Shown: positions 36,901 to 45,985, counted from the first letter of the stretch. The stretch: DNA of 64,000 nucleotides from CBDCVD01 sp965224015 (GCA_965224015.1 OZ245032.1:1240001-1304000); one strand, 5' to 3'. Made by a program: numbers and translations. The notes: generated by a model from the letters alone, not told the origin.

Positions 36901-37202
36901 TGCGCGCCGAAGGCCTTGAATGCAGGTCGATCAACAAGGTTCTCGAAGGGCGGCCGCATATTGTCGATGCGATCAAGAACGGTGACGTGGATATGGTGGT
37001 CAATACCACAGAAGGAACTCAGGCCCTGCGCGACAGCCAATCTCTCCGCCAGGCGGCGCTGATGCAGGGCGTTCCCTATTATACCACCCTTGCCGGTGCT
37101 AAGGCGGCAACCCAGGCCATCCGGGCCAGCCGTACCCATAACCTCGCCCCGAAACCTTTGCAGGAGTATTTTGTCTCGGTGGCCGCCCGCAAGGCATCTT
37201 GA
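33918..37202 (+). CDS. carB: Carbamoyl-phosphate synthase large subunit
   Basis: 1094 residues, full length. Two ATP-grasp halves each carry the expected blocks (GGGPIVIGQACEFDYSG-like SILLIGAGPIVIGQ at the start; GGGPNRIGQGIEFDYCCCH near residue 570), an oligomerisation segment between, and a C-terminal MGS-like allosteric domain (FTLIATGGTARHMRAEG). It makes carbamoyl phosphate from bicarbonate, ATP and ammonia passed from CarA, feeding arginine and pyrimidine synthesis. The small-subunit gene is not adjacent. greA follows after a family A insertion. Confidence 0.98.
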   Translation: MPKRTDINSILLIGAGPIVIGQACEFDYSGTQALKALKQEGYRVILVNSNPATIMTDPDLADATYIEPITPQFVARIIERERPDAVLPTMGGQTALNCALSLNRDGVLDSFGVEMIGADANTIDKAEDRERFKRAMDRIGLETPRSTLVHTLPQALEALDDIGLPAIIRPSFTLGGTGGGVAYNREEFLQIVEGGLDASPTTEVLIEESVLGWKEYEMEVVRDRDDNCIIVCSIENVDPMGVHTGDSITVAPALTLTDKEFQRLRSASIAVLREIGVETGGSNVQFAVNPETGRMVVIEMNPRVSRSSALASKATGFPIAKIAAKLAVGYTLDELDNDITGGAMPAAFEPTIDYVVTKIPRFAFEKFPGAEPILTTSMKSVGEAMAIGRTFAESLQKALRSLETGLTGLNEIDIPGLGEGDDKNAIRAALAQPTPDRLRYVAQALRLRVPHEQIYQSCHIDPWFIDQLQMLVDTEALVNQQGLPADAANFTRLKAAGFSDARLAQLTQMSEKAVRDKRHALGVHPVYKRIDTCAGEFEAPTAYMYSTYETAFAGAPVCEAAPNDTRKVVILGGGPNRIGQGIEFDYCCCHAAFALADIGIESIMVNCNPETVSTDYDTSDRLYFEPLTVEDVSELLRVERARGSLMGVIVQFGGQTPLKLAHALESAGLPILGTTPDAIDLAEDRDRFKSLAAEIGLRQPQNGIALTNAQAKTIVKALGFPVVIRPSYVLGGRAMEIVRDPNALERYIREAVVVSGDSPVLIDSYLDGAIEVDVDALCDGREVVICGIMEHIEEAGIHSGDSACALPPHSLSEHVIKAIKTQTRALALALDVVGLMNVQFAIRDDEIYILEVNPRASRTVPFVAKAVGQPIAKIAARVMAGQALGSIAPALADSDATPWDHVAVKEAVFPFARFPGVDTLLGPEMRSTGEVMGLDTSFAAAFAKSQLACGDPIPDGGTVFVSVKDADKPGAVAIARAFCDLGFTLIATGGTARHMRAEGLECRSINKVLEGRPHIVDAIKNGDVDMVVNTTEGTQALRDSQSLRQAALMQGVPYYTTLAGAKAATQAIRASRTHNLAPKPLQEYFVSVAARKAS

Positions 37203-37293
37203 CAAAACTCCCGGGCGCGCCGATGGCGGTGCTCGGTACACACAATCTGTTTGCAAACCCAACCCTTGCAGAGCCAGGCCGTGTCATGTCTTA

Positions 37294-37394
37294 TACCAGC
37301 GGTATTGGCTTTATATACACGCCGATTGGTGTACTGCCTTGATAACATACTTACTTGACGCTAAGCCATGAGTCATTGTTAAGGACCCTTGGTA
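37294..37394 (+). mobile_element. Family A MITE inside a family B end, TTA duplication
   Basis: 101 bp flanked by TTA. On either side lie GTGTCATGTC and ATAGGACCATTCTGACG, which join into a family B terminus when A and one TTA are removed, so A landed in an older B remnant. Confidence 0.88.
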
Positions 37395-37445
37395 TTAATA
37401 GGACCATTCTGACGGGCACTTTTGCAGACGACAGGAACCAGGCTG

Positions 37446-37919
37446 ATGAATAAAATTCCTCTGACGACCCATGGCTACGCCCAGTTGAAAACTGAGCTTG
37501 AGGCGCTTAAATCCAGGGAGCGCCCGCGGATCATTGCCGCCATCGCCGAGGCACGGGCGCATGGGGATCTGTCGGAAAATGCCGAATATCACGCGGCCAA
37601 GGAGGCGCAGGGGCGCAACGAGGCCCGCATTGCCGAACTTGAGGACACCATCGGGCGCTCCGATGTTATTGACGTCTCACGCCTTTCCGGCGCCACAATC
37701 AAATTCGGCGCTACCGTTACCGTCATTGACGACGACACCGAACAGGAAAAGACCTATCAGATTGTCGGTGAAAAAGAGGCGGATGTAAAATCAGGCAAGG
37801 TCTCCATTACCTCTCCCCTCGCCCGCGCCCTGATCAATCGTGAGGTCGGTGACATGATCGATGTCAGCACGCCGGGGGGTGTTCGCGGTTACGAAATTAT
37901 CCGGATCGAATATGTCTGA
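37446..37919 (+). CDS. greA: Transcription elongation factor GreA
   Basis: 157 residues from the ATG at 37446. The N-terminal coiled coil (YAQLKTELEALKSRERPRIIAAIAEARAHGDLSENAEYHAA) carries the acidic tip DLSENAEY that reaches the RNA polymerase active site. The C-terminal globular domain ends YEIIRIEYV. It rescues backtracked polymerase by stimulating transcript cleavage. The last codons overlap the trxB start. Confidence 0.97.
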   Translation: MNKIPLTTHGYAQLKTELEALKSRERPRIIAAIAEARAHGDLSENAEYHAAKEAQGRNEARIAELEDTIGRSDVIDVSRLSGATIKFGATVTVIDDDTEQEKTYQIVGEKEADVKSGKVSITSPLARALINREVGDMIDVSTPGGVRGYEIIRIEYV

Positions 37920-38934
37920 TCAAAGCAACCACGCCCACAGCACCGTGTCGGACAATGCGACCCATGCCAGGGTTCTTATTGTCGGCTCCGGTCCCGCAGG
38001 CTATACCGCCGCCATTTATGCCGCGCGCGCCATGCTCGAGCCGGTCATGGTGAGCGGCATACAGCCGGGGGGACAATTGACCATCACAACGGAAGTGGAG
38101 AATTACCCAGGCTTCGCCGATCCCATCCAGGGCCCCTGGCTTATGGAGCAAATGCGCGCTCAAGCGGAAAATGTGGGAACCACGATTGTCGCGGATCATA
38201 TTGCCGCCGTGGACCTTGCCACCTATCCCTTTCGCCTGACGGGCGACGGTGGACACACATACCTTGCTGATGCGCTTATTGTCGCAACCGGTGCCCAGGC
38301 GAAATGGCTGGGTCTGGACAGTGAAGAGGCCTTCAAAGGGTATGGCGTCTCCGCATGCGCCACCTGTGACGGGTTCTTCTTTCGTGACCGACAGGTGGCT
38401 GTGGTCGGGGGTGGCAATACGGCGGCGGAAGAGGCGCTTTTTTTGACGAAATTCGCAACAACCGTTCATCTCATTCATCGGCGCGACGCCTTGCGGGCGG
38501 AAAAAATTCTGCAGCAGCGCCTGTTTGCGCACGACAGGATCACCATTCACTGGGACACGACTCTCATTGATGTGCTTGGCCAGAAGGGGCATAATGAACC
38601 TCCGGTTGTCACCGGCGCGCGTCTGCGCGATGTCAAAAGCGGCCAAACACGCGATCTTGCCGTCGATGGCATTTTCATCGCCATCGGCCACAAGCCGGCG
38701 ACTTCACTTTTTGTCGACAAGCTGGCCATGAAGCGCGGGGGATATTTGATTACCAAACCTGGTACCACGCGCACGTCTGTACCTGGTGTTTTCGCCGCCG
38801 GCGATGTTAGCGACGACATCTATAGACAGGCAGTAACAGCGGCAGGAATGGGATGTATGGCGGCCCTTGAAGCGGAACAATTTCTCGCCGATCCCCCTTT
38901 TGAAAACAAAAGCCCCGTCACCGCTGTGAAGTGA
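37912..38934 (+). CDS. trxB: Thioredoxin-disulfide reductase
   Basis: 340 residues from an ATG overlapping the greA stop by 8 bases. FAD site VGSGPAGYTAAIYAARA, redox-active CATCDG, NADPH site VVGGGNTAAEEALFL and the C-terminal GVFAAGDVSDDIYRQ. It reduces thioredoxin with NADPH in the cytoplasm. Overlap with greA means cotranscription and probable translational coupling. A short N-terminal extension (DQSNHAHSTVSDN) precedes the core. Confidence 0.97.
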   Translation: MSDQSNHAHSTVSDNATHARVLIVGSGPAGYTAAIYAARAMLEPVMVSGIQPGGQLTITTEVENYPGFADPIQGPWLMEQMRAQAENVGTTIVADHIAAVDLATYPFRLTGDGGHTYLADALIVATGAQAKWLGLDSEEAFKGYGVSACATCDGFFFRDRQVAVVGGGNTAAEEALFLTKFATTVHLIHRRDALRAEKILQQRLFAHDRITIHWDTTLIDVLGQKGHNEPPVVTGARLRDVKSGQTRDLAVDGIFIAIGHKPATSLFVDKLAMKRGGYLITKPGTTRTSVPGVFAAGDVSDDIYRQAVTAAGMGCMAALEAEQFLADPPFENKSPVTAVK

Positions 38935-38941
38935 TAACGCT

Positions 38942-39709
38942 ATGCGCTCGCTGGTGTGCATGAAATGGGGCACAAAATACGGCCCCGAATACGTCAATCG
39001 CCTTTATACCCAGGCTTGTATAAATCTGACGCCAGCGTTGCGGTTTGTTTGCTTTACCGATAATGGCGAGGGGCTTGACGCCGACATTGAGGTGCATCCC
39101 CTGCCGCAATGGCACATTGACGAGCAAAAGCTCCTTCGCCCCGGTATGGATACGTGGCGCAAGATAAGTCTGTTTCGACCCGGTCTGGCAAAGCTGGAGG
39201 GGGACATTCTTTATCTTGATCTTGACGTGGTGATTACCGGCAACCTGGACGGGCTTTTTACCTTTAACCCGGGGAGGTTTTGCGTTATTCGCGACTGGAT
39301 GGAGCAGCGCCGTTACTGGCGCCGATACGGTCCGCGCGCCGGCGCTGATATCAATACTTCTGTCTTTCGTTTTAACAGCGCACGGCACGGATTTATTTTC
39401 GATAATTTTGTCACTAAACAATCACAAATCATGGATAAGTTTCGCATTGAACAGCAATATGTTGGTGAAACAATAACCGTAGCGGGCGAGAAGACCTACT
39501 GGCCGGGGGAATGGATCGTCAGTTTCAAGCGCCAATGCATCCCAACCATACCTAGCAATCTGTGGCGTCAGCCACGCCAACCCGAAGGCGCTCGGGTTAT
39601 CGTCTTTCATGGACATCCCCTGCCCCATGAAGCCATAGACGGGCATGTGACCCATCGCCTCGATAGATATTGCAAGCCTACGCCATGGCTGAAGCGGTAC
39701 TGGCTATGA
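38942..39709 (+). CDS. Glycosyltransferase-like protein with DxD motif
   Basis: 255 residues. SLFRPGLAKLEGDILYLDLDVVITGNLDGLF contains the DLD of GT-A type glycosyltransferases (GT8-like), with an N-terminal LVCMKWGTKYGPEYVNRLY and a late VIVFHGHPLPHEA. No membrane segment. It follows trxB by 7 bp and ends within four bases of a possible LysR start, so the three may be cotranscribed. Donor and acceptor sugars are unknown. Confidence 0.65.
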   Translation: MRSLVCMKWGTKYGPEYVNRLYTQACINLTPALRFVCFTDNGEGLDADIEVHPLPQWHIDEQKLLRPGMDTWRKISLFRPGLAKLEGDILYLDLDVVITGNLDGLFTFNPGRFCVIRDWMEQRRYWRRYGPRAGADINTSVFRFNSARHGFIFDNFVTKQSQIMDKFRIEQQYVGETITVAGEKTYWPGEWIVSFKRQCIPTIPSNLWRQPRQPEGARVIVFHGHPLPHEAIDGHVTHRLDRYCKPTPWLKRYWL

Positions 39710-39750
39710 CCCATTCAGCAGGACAGATCGATAGAGCCTTAACGAATACC

Positions 39751-40641
39751 ATGGATCTCAACCGGTTGAAAATATTCCATGCCGCAGCCCGCGCCGGCAG
39801 TTTTACCCATGCTGGCGAGACGCTGAACATGAGTCAGTCAGCCGTTAGCCGGCAGGTTCAGGCCCTGGAAGAAGCCCTGGAGGTCATGTTATTTCACCGC
39901 CACGCCCGTGGCCTTATCCTGACCGAGCCTGGAGAGGAACTTTTCAAGACTACGACGAAGGTTCTGTCCCGTCTTGATGCGACAATGAACCGTTTGTCGG
40001 ACTCCCGCGCCAAACCAAAGGGGCCCCTTCGCATCACCACCACCATTGGTTTTGGCACCGCCTGGCTTACCGAGCACATGCACGAGTTCATCAAAAGATA
40101 CCCGGATGTGGAGCCAACTATCACGCTGTTCGACGGGGAGGTCAACCTGGCCATGCGCGAGGCGGATGTGGCTATTCGTTTTCGCCAGCCCACCCAGGGG
40201 GATCTGATCCAGCGCAAGCTATTTTTGGTGCGCGCCCATGCCTATGCCTCGCCCGCCTATATTCGCCAGCACGCCTTGCCGGCACGCATAGAAGATCTGG
40301 ACAATCATGCGATCATTGCTTACGACGTGGTTGGAGACTCCCCGTTGCGCAGCCTCAACATGCTGGAGACCGCAGGGCGTGAACCCGGCGATCCTCGCCG
40401 CCCGATCCTGCGCACCAATAATATCTATGCCGTCAAAAAGGCGGTGCAGAAAGGCATGGGGATTTCCATTCTGCCTGATTATATGATCAAGCCCCATACG
40501 GGCATTGTGCGCATTCTGCCGGAGATGACGCTGCCTACGTTCCAGACCTATTTTGTTTATCCGGAGGAATTGCGAAACTCCGCCCGTATCGAAGCCTTTC
40601 GTGACTTTTTGTTATCCAAGCGCAAGGCCTGGGATGACTAG
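39751..40641 (+). CDS. LysR family transcriptional regulator
   Basis: 296 residues from the ATG at 39751; another ATG at 39706 overlaps the previous stop. The winged helix-turn-helix is clear (FTHAGETLNMSQSAVSRQVQALEEALEVMLFHR). The rest is the usual effector-binding domain (LRITTTIGFGTAWL...GEVNLAMREADVAIRF). LysR genes next to trxB are frequent in this bacterial group. The regulon is unknown. Confidence 0.88.
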   Translation: MDLNRLKIFHAAARAGSFTHAGETLNMSQSAVSRQVQALEEALEVMLFHRHARGLILTEPGEELFKTTTKVLSRLDATMNRLSDSRAKPKGPLRITTTIGFGTAWLTEHMHEFIKRYPDVEPTITLFDGEVNLAMREADVAIRFRQPTQGDLIQRKLFLVRAHAYASPAYIRQHALPARIEDLDNHAIIAYDVVGDSPLRSLNMLETAGREPGDPRRPILRTNNIYAVKKAVQKGMGISILPDYMIKPHTGIVRILPEMTLPTFQTYFVYPEELRNSARIEAFRDFLLSKRKAWDD

Positions 40642-40850
40642 AGCGTACCAGGTCTTAATAGAATCAATCTGTTTCTCGATTGGCGAGGCGATTCCCAAGC
40701 TCAACGCGATCGAAGCGTTAGGCGCAAACCCCCTGGTATTATACGAATCACGCGCCCGGCTTACGGAATCGCGGCCGTTATCGTCCGTTTTGCAAGTCCC
40801 GACACCATCACATCCATAATGAACATTGCCAAACATTCCCTATCAGGCTA

Positions 40851-40951
40851 TACCAGCGGTATTGGCTTTATAAACACGCCGACTGGTGTACTGCCTTGAT
40901 AACATACCTCTTTGACGCTAAGCCATGAGTCATTGTTAAGGACCCTTGGTA
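40851..40951 (+). mobile_element. Family A MITE, first of a direct pair
   Basis: 101 bp, starting TACCAGCGGTATTGGCTTTA. Left flank CTA and right flank TTA differ by one base. The next copy begins three bases later. Confidence 0.88.
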
Positions 40952-40954
40952 TTA

Positions 40955-41055
40955 TACCAGCGGCATTGGCTTTATAGACACTCCGTCTGGGGTAGGACCT
41001 TGATAACACGCCTGATTGACGCTGATGCATAAGCCCTTGTCAGGGGCCCTTGGCA
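40955..41055 (+). mobile_element. Family A MITE, second of a direct pair, TTA duplication
   Basis: 101 bp, more diverged (TACCAGCGGCATTGGCTTTA to GGCCCTTGGCA), flanked by TTA on both sides. It is older than its neighbour by sequence. Confidence 0.85.
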
Positions 41056-41201
41056 TTAAGGATATGGAGAGAAATTGCTTTCAATGCGCATTAATGGCGT
41101 AGGCGAGCCGTCAAATTGGCACATTTTACGTTATAGGTTCGTTTGCAAATGCTAAACGCTTGTTAATAACAATCTGTTATTGATAAAATGGGGTTAGGTT
41201 A

Positions 41202-43715
41202 TTGCATTGTGGGGTGGGGACAATTTTGACATTTAGTTGCAGAATCGGCGCGTTCGCCGAAGGGGTGTTGTTGCGTGGCTTTTTGGTTGCGGTGGTTGCG
41301 GCTGTGTTGTTGGTGGTGTCCAACACCACGATGCAGGCGCAGACTCGTACCCTGAAAATGTACAATACCCATACAAAAAAGAGCATTACGGTCGTATTCA
41401 AGCGCGGCGGGCGCTATGTCAACCAGGCGAAAATCAACAAGTTCCTGCGCGATCACCGTACGGGTGCGGTGCGCAAGATTGATATGCGTCTTCTCGACAT
41501 CGTCTACGAAATCTGGCGTCGCGCCGGTGCCAAACAGCCGGTGCATGTCGTATCTGGTTATCGTTCGCCCAAGACCAACCGGCGCCTGCGTCGACGTGGT
41601 GGCTATGTTGCGCGCAACAGTCTACATATGTCTGGCCGTGCAATTGATTTTAAAATTCCCGGCGTTTCCGGCAAAAAGCTACGCCGCCTGGCCATGAAAA
41701 TGGAGCGTGGCGGGGTAGGATATTACCGGGCCGACTTTATTCATGTGGACACGGGGGAAGTGCGCGCCTGGCCGCGCATGACCCGCAAACAGCTCCTTGC
41801 CCTGTTTCCAAAAGGAAAAACCCTGCATCTGCCCAGAAGCGGCAAGCCGTTGCCAGGATATGCCGCCGCCAAGCGCCGAGGCAAGCGGGCACCAACACGA
41901 CTGGCCATTGCTTCACGCAGCACGGGTTCCGCGAGCCGCAGGGGCAACGACGAATTTGCTGCGCGTCAGGAGCGCCAGCGCAAACTGCGCCAATTGCAGG
42001 AAAAGGTGCGCGCCGAGGCTGCAGCAAAGCGTGCCGAAACCAAGCGTGCACTCGCCAATACCAGCGAGACGCTGGCGAAAAACAAGCAAAGAGCCCTTGC
42101 GCGGCAAAAGCGCCTTGAAGAGGAGCGCAAACAGCGGATTGCCGACAGGCGCAGGAGCGAGGAAGAAAAGCGCAAGGCCGCGCAACAGCGGGCGCTTGTG
42201 GCCAGAAAGCGAGAAGCCGAAGCCGCCGAAGCCGCAAAAAAACGCGCACAGCAACAGCAAATCGCTGCCCGTCAGCAAGCCGAACAACGCCGGCGTGAAC
42301 GCGCACTCCTCGCCGAGCACAAAGCGTTGAAAGAGGCCACCCTGGCCAGCAACAAAGCCCGGCGCAATCTTGCTTTAAATGAACAACAGCCCCTGACCTC
42401 TCAGCCTGCAGCATCAGCACCTGCACGGGAGCTTCTGGCCGCTCTGCCCCATGATCGCCTAAGGGACGGTATGCGCCTCAGACGTGACTGGGACGTACAG
42501 CGACGTCGCGCTGCTGAGAACCGCGCCCGTCAGCGCGCCGAGGACGAGCGTCAGGCGCACGCTATTTTGCTGGCCATGCAGGAAGCCAATCAACGGCGCG
42601 CTGAAGCGGCTCGGATTGCCTCCAAACATACACAGCGAAACCAGGCCTTATCAGATGCGCCTCGGCCGCTGCCCGCCAACATTTCGCAGCCTTACCAACT
42701 GCGCCGCCGGGCTTTCGAACCCACCAGCACCACCCCGCGCCCACGCCTGGCCGGCACCGTCACCCCTTCCATCAGACCTGGACGCCTGCCCCCTCGTGAT
42801 ATAGGCGCACCAAACAATCGTGGCGTGGCAAGTCGACCGTTCGTGGCCGCACGTCCTAGCGTGATTGCCGGCGCATACAACCGGCCCGTGCCGCCGGCAA
42901 CCATACAACGGACAGGCAGCCGATTGGCAACCGCCACACAGAGCGAAAGGCGGATCGCCTGGATAAACGGGCGTCCCGCACCGATACCTCCTGCGGATAT
43001 TACGGGGGTTGATTTGGAAAGCGCGAACCTGTCGTCACCGATCACGGCACTTATTGACCGCAGTATTCGCAACCCCGATGTTCGTAAGGCGCTGGCGGCC
43101 ATTGACGCGCAAGCCGGTACACACGGCCCCCTGGGTAGCCAGGCCGCCGCAGCCCCGCACGTTTCACGGCACAGACATAAGCCCACGCCGCGCCAGCCCG
43201 GCGCACTCATTGATCGGTTTCTTGCAGGGGACACGCTGAACGTTCCCAGCTCCGGATCAAAAGCCGAAGCCAGACGTTTTGCAGCCCTTGCCCTTGGCAA
43301 TCAGGTGACAACCACAGCCTCCATTTCCCGATCCTCCGCAACCGCATTACCGCAAGCTCTGCGTCGGCAGCAGGCATTTGAGCCGCCGCGCAAGATTGTC
43401 CGTACCGACAGTCAAGCCCTGGCAAAACCCGGGACTCTCGCCACGGGCCACCACAAGAACCAGTCCCGCCTTATTCACTCGCGCATTGAAAATCGCATCG
43501 GCTCAATGGTGGATACAACCTCCGCAACGGCTTCCTCGCGCCATTTGTTGCCCCCTGATCAACGTAATATCGCGACCCTGATCGTTCCTCCAACGTCAGT
43601 CATGATGATTGCTTTTGAGGGCACCAGCATCGCCGATCGCCATAAGTTGAGCCCGATGACCCACTTTACCGGTTCTGCTGTTCGTCCTGTTCGTTTGCTA
43701 AAGTCAGCCCAATAA
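41202..43715 (+). CDS. DUF882 (YcbK-like M15 peptidase) domain with a long basic coiled tail
   Basis: Up to 837 residues; the start is uncertain (TTG at 41202, or GTG at 41265 directly before a signal-like LLRGFLVAVVAAVLLVV segment). Residues about 50-205 are a DUF882/M15-like peptidase domain: VHVVSGYRSPKTNRRLRRRGGYVARNSLHMSGRAIDFKI and a late GGVGYYRADFIHVDTG supply the HxxxxxxxD and H zinc ligands. Residues about 260-400 are an Arg/Lys/Glu/Ala-rich coiled coil with many KRA repeats. The last 400 residues are low-complexity, proline- and arginine-rich. The domain normally comes alone, so the tail is unusual. Probable periplasmic murein-associated protein. Confidence 0.75.
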   Translation: MHCGVGTILTFSCRIGAFAEGVLLRGFLVAVVAAVLLVVSNTTMQAQTRTLKMYNTHTKKSITVVFKRGGRYVNQAKINKFLRDHRTGAVRKIDMRLLDIVYEIWRRAGAKQPVHVVSGYRSPKTNRRLRRRGGYVARNSLHMSGRAIDFKIPGVSGKKLRRLAMKMERGGVGYYRADFIHVDTGEVRAWPRMTRKQLLALFPKGKTLHLPRSGKPLPGYAAAKRRGKRAPTRLAIASRSTGSASRRGNDEFAARQERQRKLRQLQEKVRAEAAAKRAETKRALANTSETLAKNKQRALARQKRLEEERKQRIADRRRSEEEKRKAAQQRALVARKREAEAAEAAKKRAQQQQIAARQQAEQRRRERALLAEHKALKEATLASNKARRNLALNEQQPLTSQPAASAPARELLAALPHDRLRDGMRLRRDWDVQRRRAAENRARQRAEDERQAHAILLAMQEANQRRAEAARIASKHTQRNQALSDAPRPLPANISQPYQLRRRAFEPTSTTPRPRLAGTVTPSIRPGRLPPRDIGAPNNRGVASRPFVAARPSVIAGAYNRPVPPATIQRTGSRLATATQSERRIAWINGRPAPIPPADITGVDLESANLSSPITALIDRSIRNPDVRKALAAIDAQAGTHGPLGSQAAAAPHVSRHRHKPTPRQPGALIDRFLAGDTLNVPSSGSKAEARRFAALALGNQVTTTASISRSSATALPQALRRQQAFEPPRKIVRTDSQALAKPGTLATGHHKNQSRLIHSRIENRIGSMVDTTSATASSRHLLPPDQRNIATLIVPPTSVMMIAFEGTSIADRHKLSPMTHFTGSAVRPVRLLKSAQ

Positions 43716-43822
43716 TAATGGGCGTGCAGAGGCTGTCCCTATAGCGCATTCTCATTGGACAAGATGCCCAAAGGCATGCCAACCGGTAGCTCCGCAAACC
43801 GCGCACAACCCGGCAATCTTTT

Positions 43823-44305
43823 ATGATTATCCACATTCGCGCGGTTGGCAAGCTCAAGAGCGAGGGAGAAGGACAGCTTGTGCAGCGCTATCACACACGC
43901 GCCCTTCAACTGGCGCGGCACAGCCCTATCAGCAACATTGATATCAAACAGGTCCTCCCCTCCCGCGCGCGCGATGAAGGCGTGCGAATGATCGAGGAAG
44001 CGCGGGAACTGCGTAAGGGTCTACCGGCGCAGGCGATGACCATAGCCCTTGATGAACGTGGGACGCCCCTCACCAGCCAGGACTTTGCCAATCTCCTGGC
44101 CCGCTTTCGTGATGACGGTTGCCGCGATCTGGTGTTTTTTATTGGCGCGGCAGATGGTCTGCACCCGGAAATCCTGCAGGGCGCGCAACAGGTTCTGTCC
44201 TTTGGCAAACAGACCTGGCCGCATCAGCTGGTACGGTGCATGTTGCTTGAGCAGATCTACCGATCTTTGACATTGTGGCAAAACCATCCCTATCATCGAA
44301 CGTAG
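43823..44305 (+). CDS. rlmH: 23S rRNA pseudouridine-1915 N3-methyltransferase
   Basis: 160 residues with the SPOUT knot features of RlmH: VFFIGAADGL, LSFGKQTWPHQLVRCMLLEQIYRSLTLWQNHPYHR at the end. It methylates pseudouridine 1915 in helix 69 of 23S rRNA. Order rlmH-envC-ctpA matches many alphaproteobacteria, though rsfS, often upstream, is replaced by the DUF882 gene. Confidence 0.95.
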   Translation: MIIHIRAVGKLKSEGEGQLVQRYHTRALQLARHSPISNIDIKQVLPSRARDEGVRMIEEARELRKGLPAQAMTIALDERGTPLTSQDFANLLARFRDDGCRDLVFFIGAADGLHPEILQGAQQVLSFGKQTWPHQLVRCMLLEQIYRSLTLWQNHPYHRT

Positions 44306-44506
44306 GAGCAAACTTGCTGGCTTGAAGACCCCATGGATTTGTGCAACCTCATACAATCAGGCATCGGTCATCAAAAAGGCACACCCTGGTGCTATTTTCA
44401 CCTGAGCGTCTTGGCTATAGCAAAATGGGTAAAGCTAACCCCATGCTGATTGTGCCTGCCTGAATCTGACTATAGACAATCCATTAAGACTTAAGAGGCT
44501 AAACTC
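44306..44506. repeat. Spacer with C/D fragment
   Basis: CTATAGCAAAATGGGTAAAG followed by CTAACCCCATGCTGATTGT at about 44414-44455 is a rearranged C/D element. The rest shows no feature; a promoter for envC may lie after it. Confidence 0.5.
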
Positions 44507-45985
44507 GTGTGTGCAAATAAGAAAGACGGCACACTCACAAACGTGGTGCGGACTAAAATTGTAAAGCTGAACAAGTTCTGGGGACATCGGACCGTGGGTG
44601 TATCCAGGGGTAACCTCTCGGGAGTGCTTGCGCTTGTGCTGGCGCTTGGTTCCGGTTGTCAAGCCGCCGCCCAGGATACCGATGGGCGCGCTTCACCAGG
44701 CTTTGTTGGCATGCTGAGCGAGTCCTACGAAAAGGCTGCAAGGGCGCTGCGCGCCAAACAGGATGCGCGGACGCAGGAGTTGCGCGATGTCCAGCGCACC
44801 CTGCAAGCAACCTCGGCGCAAAAGCAAAAAGTGCAGACCGAAATCGAGGCGCTCATCAAGGATCATGCTGGCCTCAACCGGAAACTGATTGCTACCGCCG
44901 CCGGTATGCAGGACATTGAAGCGCAGCTGTCCCAAAGCGAACGGCGGTTACACGAACTGAACATCCAGGAACATATGTTGCATAAGTCCCTGTATTCCCG
45001 CCGCGATACGTTGATGGCGTTGCTGGCGGCGCTGCAGCGCATTGGCCGCCGGCCACCGCCGGCAATTCTGATTTCGCCTGAAGACGCCCTGAACTCTGTT
45101 CGCAGCGCCATGCTGGTTGGCAACACGGTACCTGAGTTGCGCGCAGATTTGCGCCGTGTTGGCAACGATTTAACGGCTCTGGCGGGGGTTCGCCGATCAA
45201 TCCGGGACCAGCACAAAAACATGCGCGAGCAGTTGGGCCGTTACGGCGAACAACAGCAGCGCATCAGTTTGCTCATGAAAACCAAGCAGCGCTACCTGCA
45301 GCAGTCGGAGTCGACTTTTCGGCAACAACAGCGGCGCTCGGAGGCGCTTGCCAGGCGTGCGGCCACCCTCAGCGAACTGATCACGACCATAGAGGAAGAC
45401 GTGGACGCAGCGGCAGAGGCGGCCAGGCAAGCGCGCCAGGCAGAGCAACTGGCGGCGCTGACCCCCGGGCCGAGCCTGTTCGAGGAGCCCGAGGGCACCA
45501 CCCTGTCAAACCTTGGTGATCCGGCCCGCAAGACGCCTCACATTCCTTTTTCCCAAGCAAAGGGGCGGCTTGCCTTGCCGGTCAAGGGCGCCTTTTTGCG
45601 CAAGTTTGGTGAGCCTGATCAACTGGGTGAGCGCTCCCTGGGAGAAGCCATCATGACGCCGCATAATGCGACCATAGTTGCACCCAGCGACGGATGGGTC
45701 GTTTTTGCAGCGCCCTTTCGTTCATACGGAAAACTGTTGATTATCAACGCCGGAGGTGGATATCATGTATTGCTTGCCGGCATGGAGCGAATCGATGTTC
45801 CCATCGGCAGGTTTGTGCAGGCTGGCGAGCCTGTCGGGCAAATGGGAACGCAACGTTATGCCAGTAACGCCGCGGATCTGGACCTGGCGCAGCCTATTCT
45901 TTATATTGAGTTCAGAAAGAACGATGTATCCATTGATCCTTCCCCGTGGTGGGAGAGGACGCAAACCGTAAAGGTGGACGGATGA
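44507..45985 (+). CDS. envC: EnvC-like murein hydrolase activator
   Basis: Up to 492 residues; the GTG start at 44507 gives an N-terminal extension before a signal-like SGVLALVLALGSGCQAAAQ segment, so the true start may be later. Two long coiled coils (about residues 75-310) are followed by a C-terminal LytM/M23 domain from about 365 (LPVKGAFLRKFGEPD... to VGQMG). The HxxxD metal ligands are absent (EAIMTPHNATI), as in EnvC, which activates amidases rather than cutting murein. Acts in the periplasm during division. Overlaps ctpA by four bases. Confidence 0.88.
   Translation: MCANKKDGTLTNVVRTKIVKLNKFWGHRTVGVSRGNLSGVLALVLALGSGCQAAAQDTDGRASPGFVGMLSESYEKAARALRAKQDARTQELRDVQRTLQATSAQKQKVQTEIEALIKDHAGLNRKLIATAAGMQDIEAQLSQSERRLHELNIQEHMLHKSLYSRRDTLMALLAALQRIGRRPPPAILISPEDALNSVRSAMLVGNTVPELRADLRRVGNDLTALAGVRRSIRDQHKNMREQLGRYGEQQQRISLLMKTKQRYLQQSESTFRQQQRRSEALARRAATLSELITTIEEDVDAAAEAARQARQAEQLAALTPGPSLFEEPEGTTLSNLGDPARKTPHIPFSQAKGRLALPVKGAFLRKFGEPDQLGERSLGEAIMTPHNATIVAPSDGWVVFAAPFRSYGKLLIINAGGGYHVLLAGMERIDVPIGRFVQAGEPVGQMGTQRYASNAADLDLAQPILYIEFRKNDVSIDPSPWWERTQTVKVDG

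Larger units (their letters stand above)
40642..41201. other. Intergenic region filled by elements B and A
   Basis: 40643-40712 is a partial family B copy (GAGCGTACCAGGTCTTAATA then GTTTCTCGATTGGCGAGGCG). Two full family A copies follow at 40851-40951 and 40955-41055. The last 140 bp before the DUF882 gene are AT-rich and presumably hold its promoter; no gene is supported. Confidence 0.75.

Noticed and set aside
41737..42426. Long minus-strand ORF of 229 residues opposite the DUF882 gene
   Set aside because: It is a shadow of the Arg/Ala-rich coding strand; composition and cysteine-rich translation are not protein-like.
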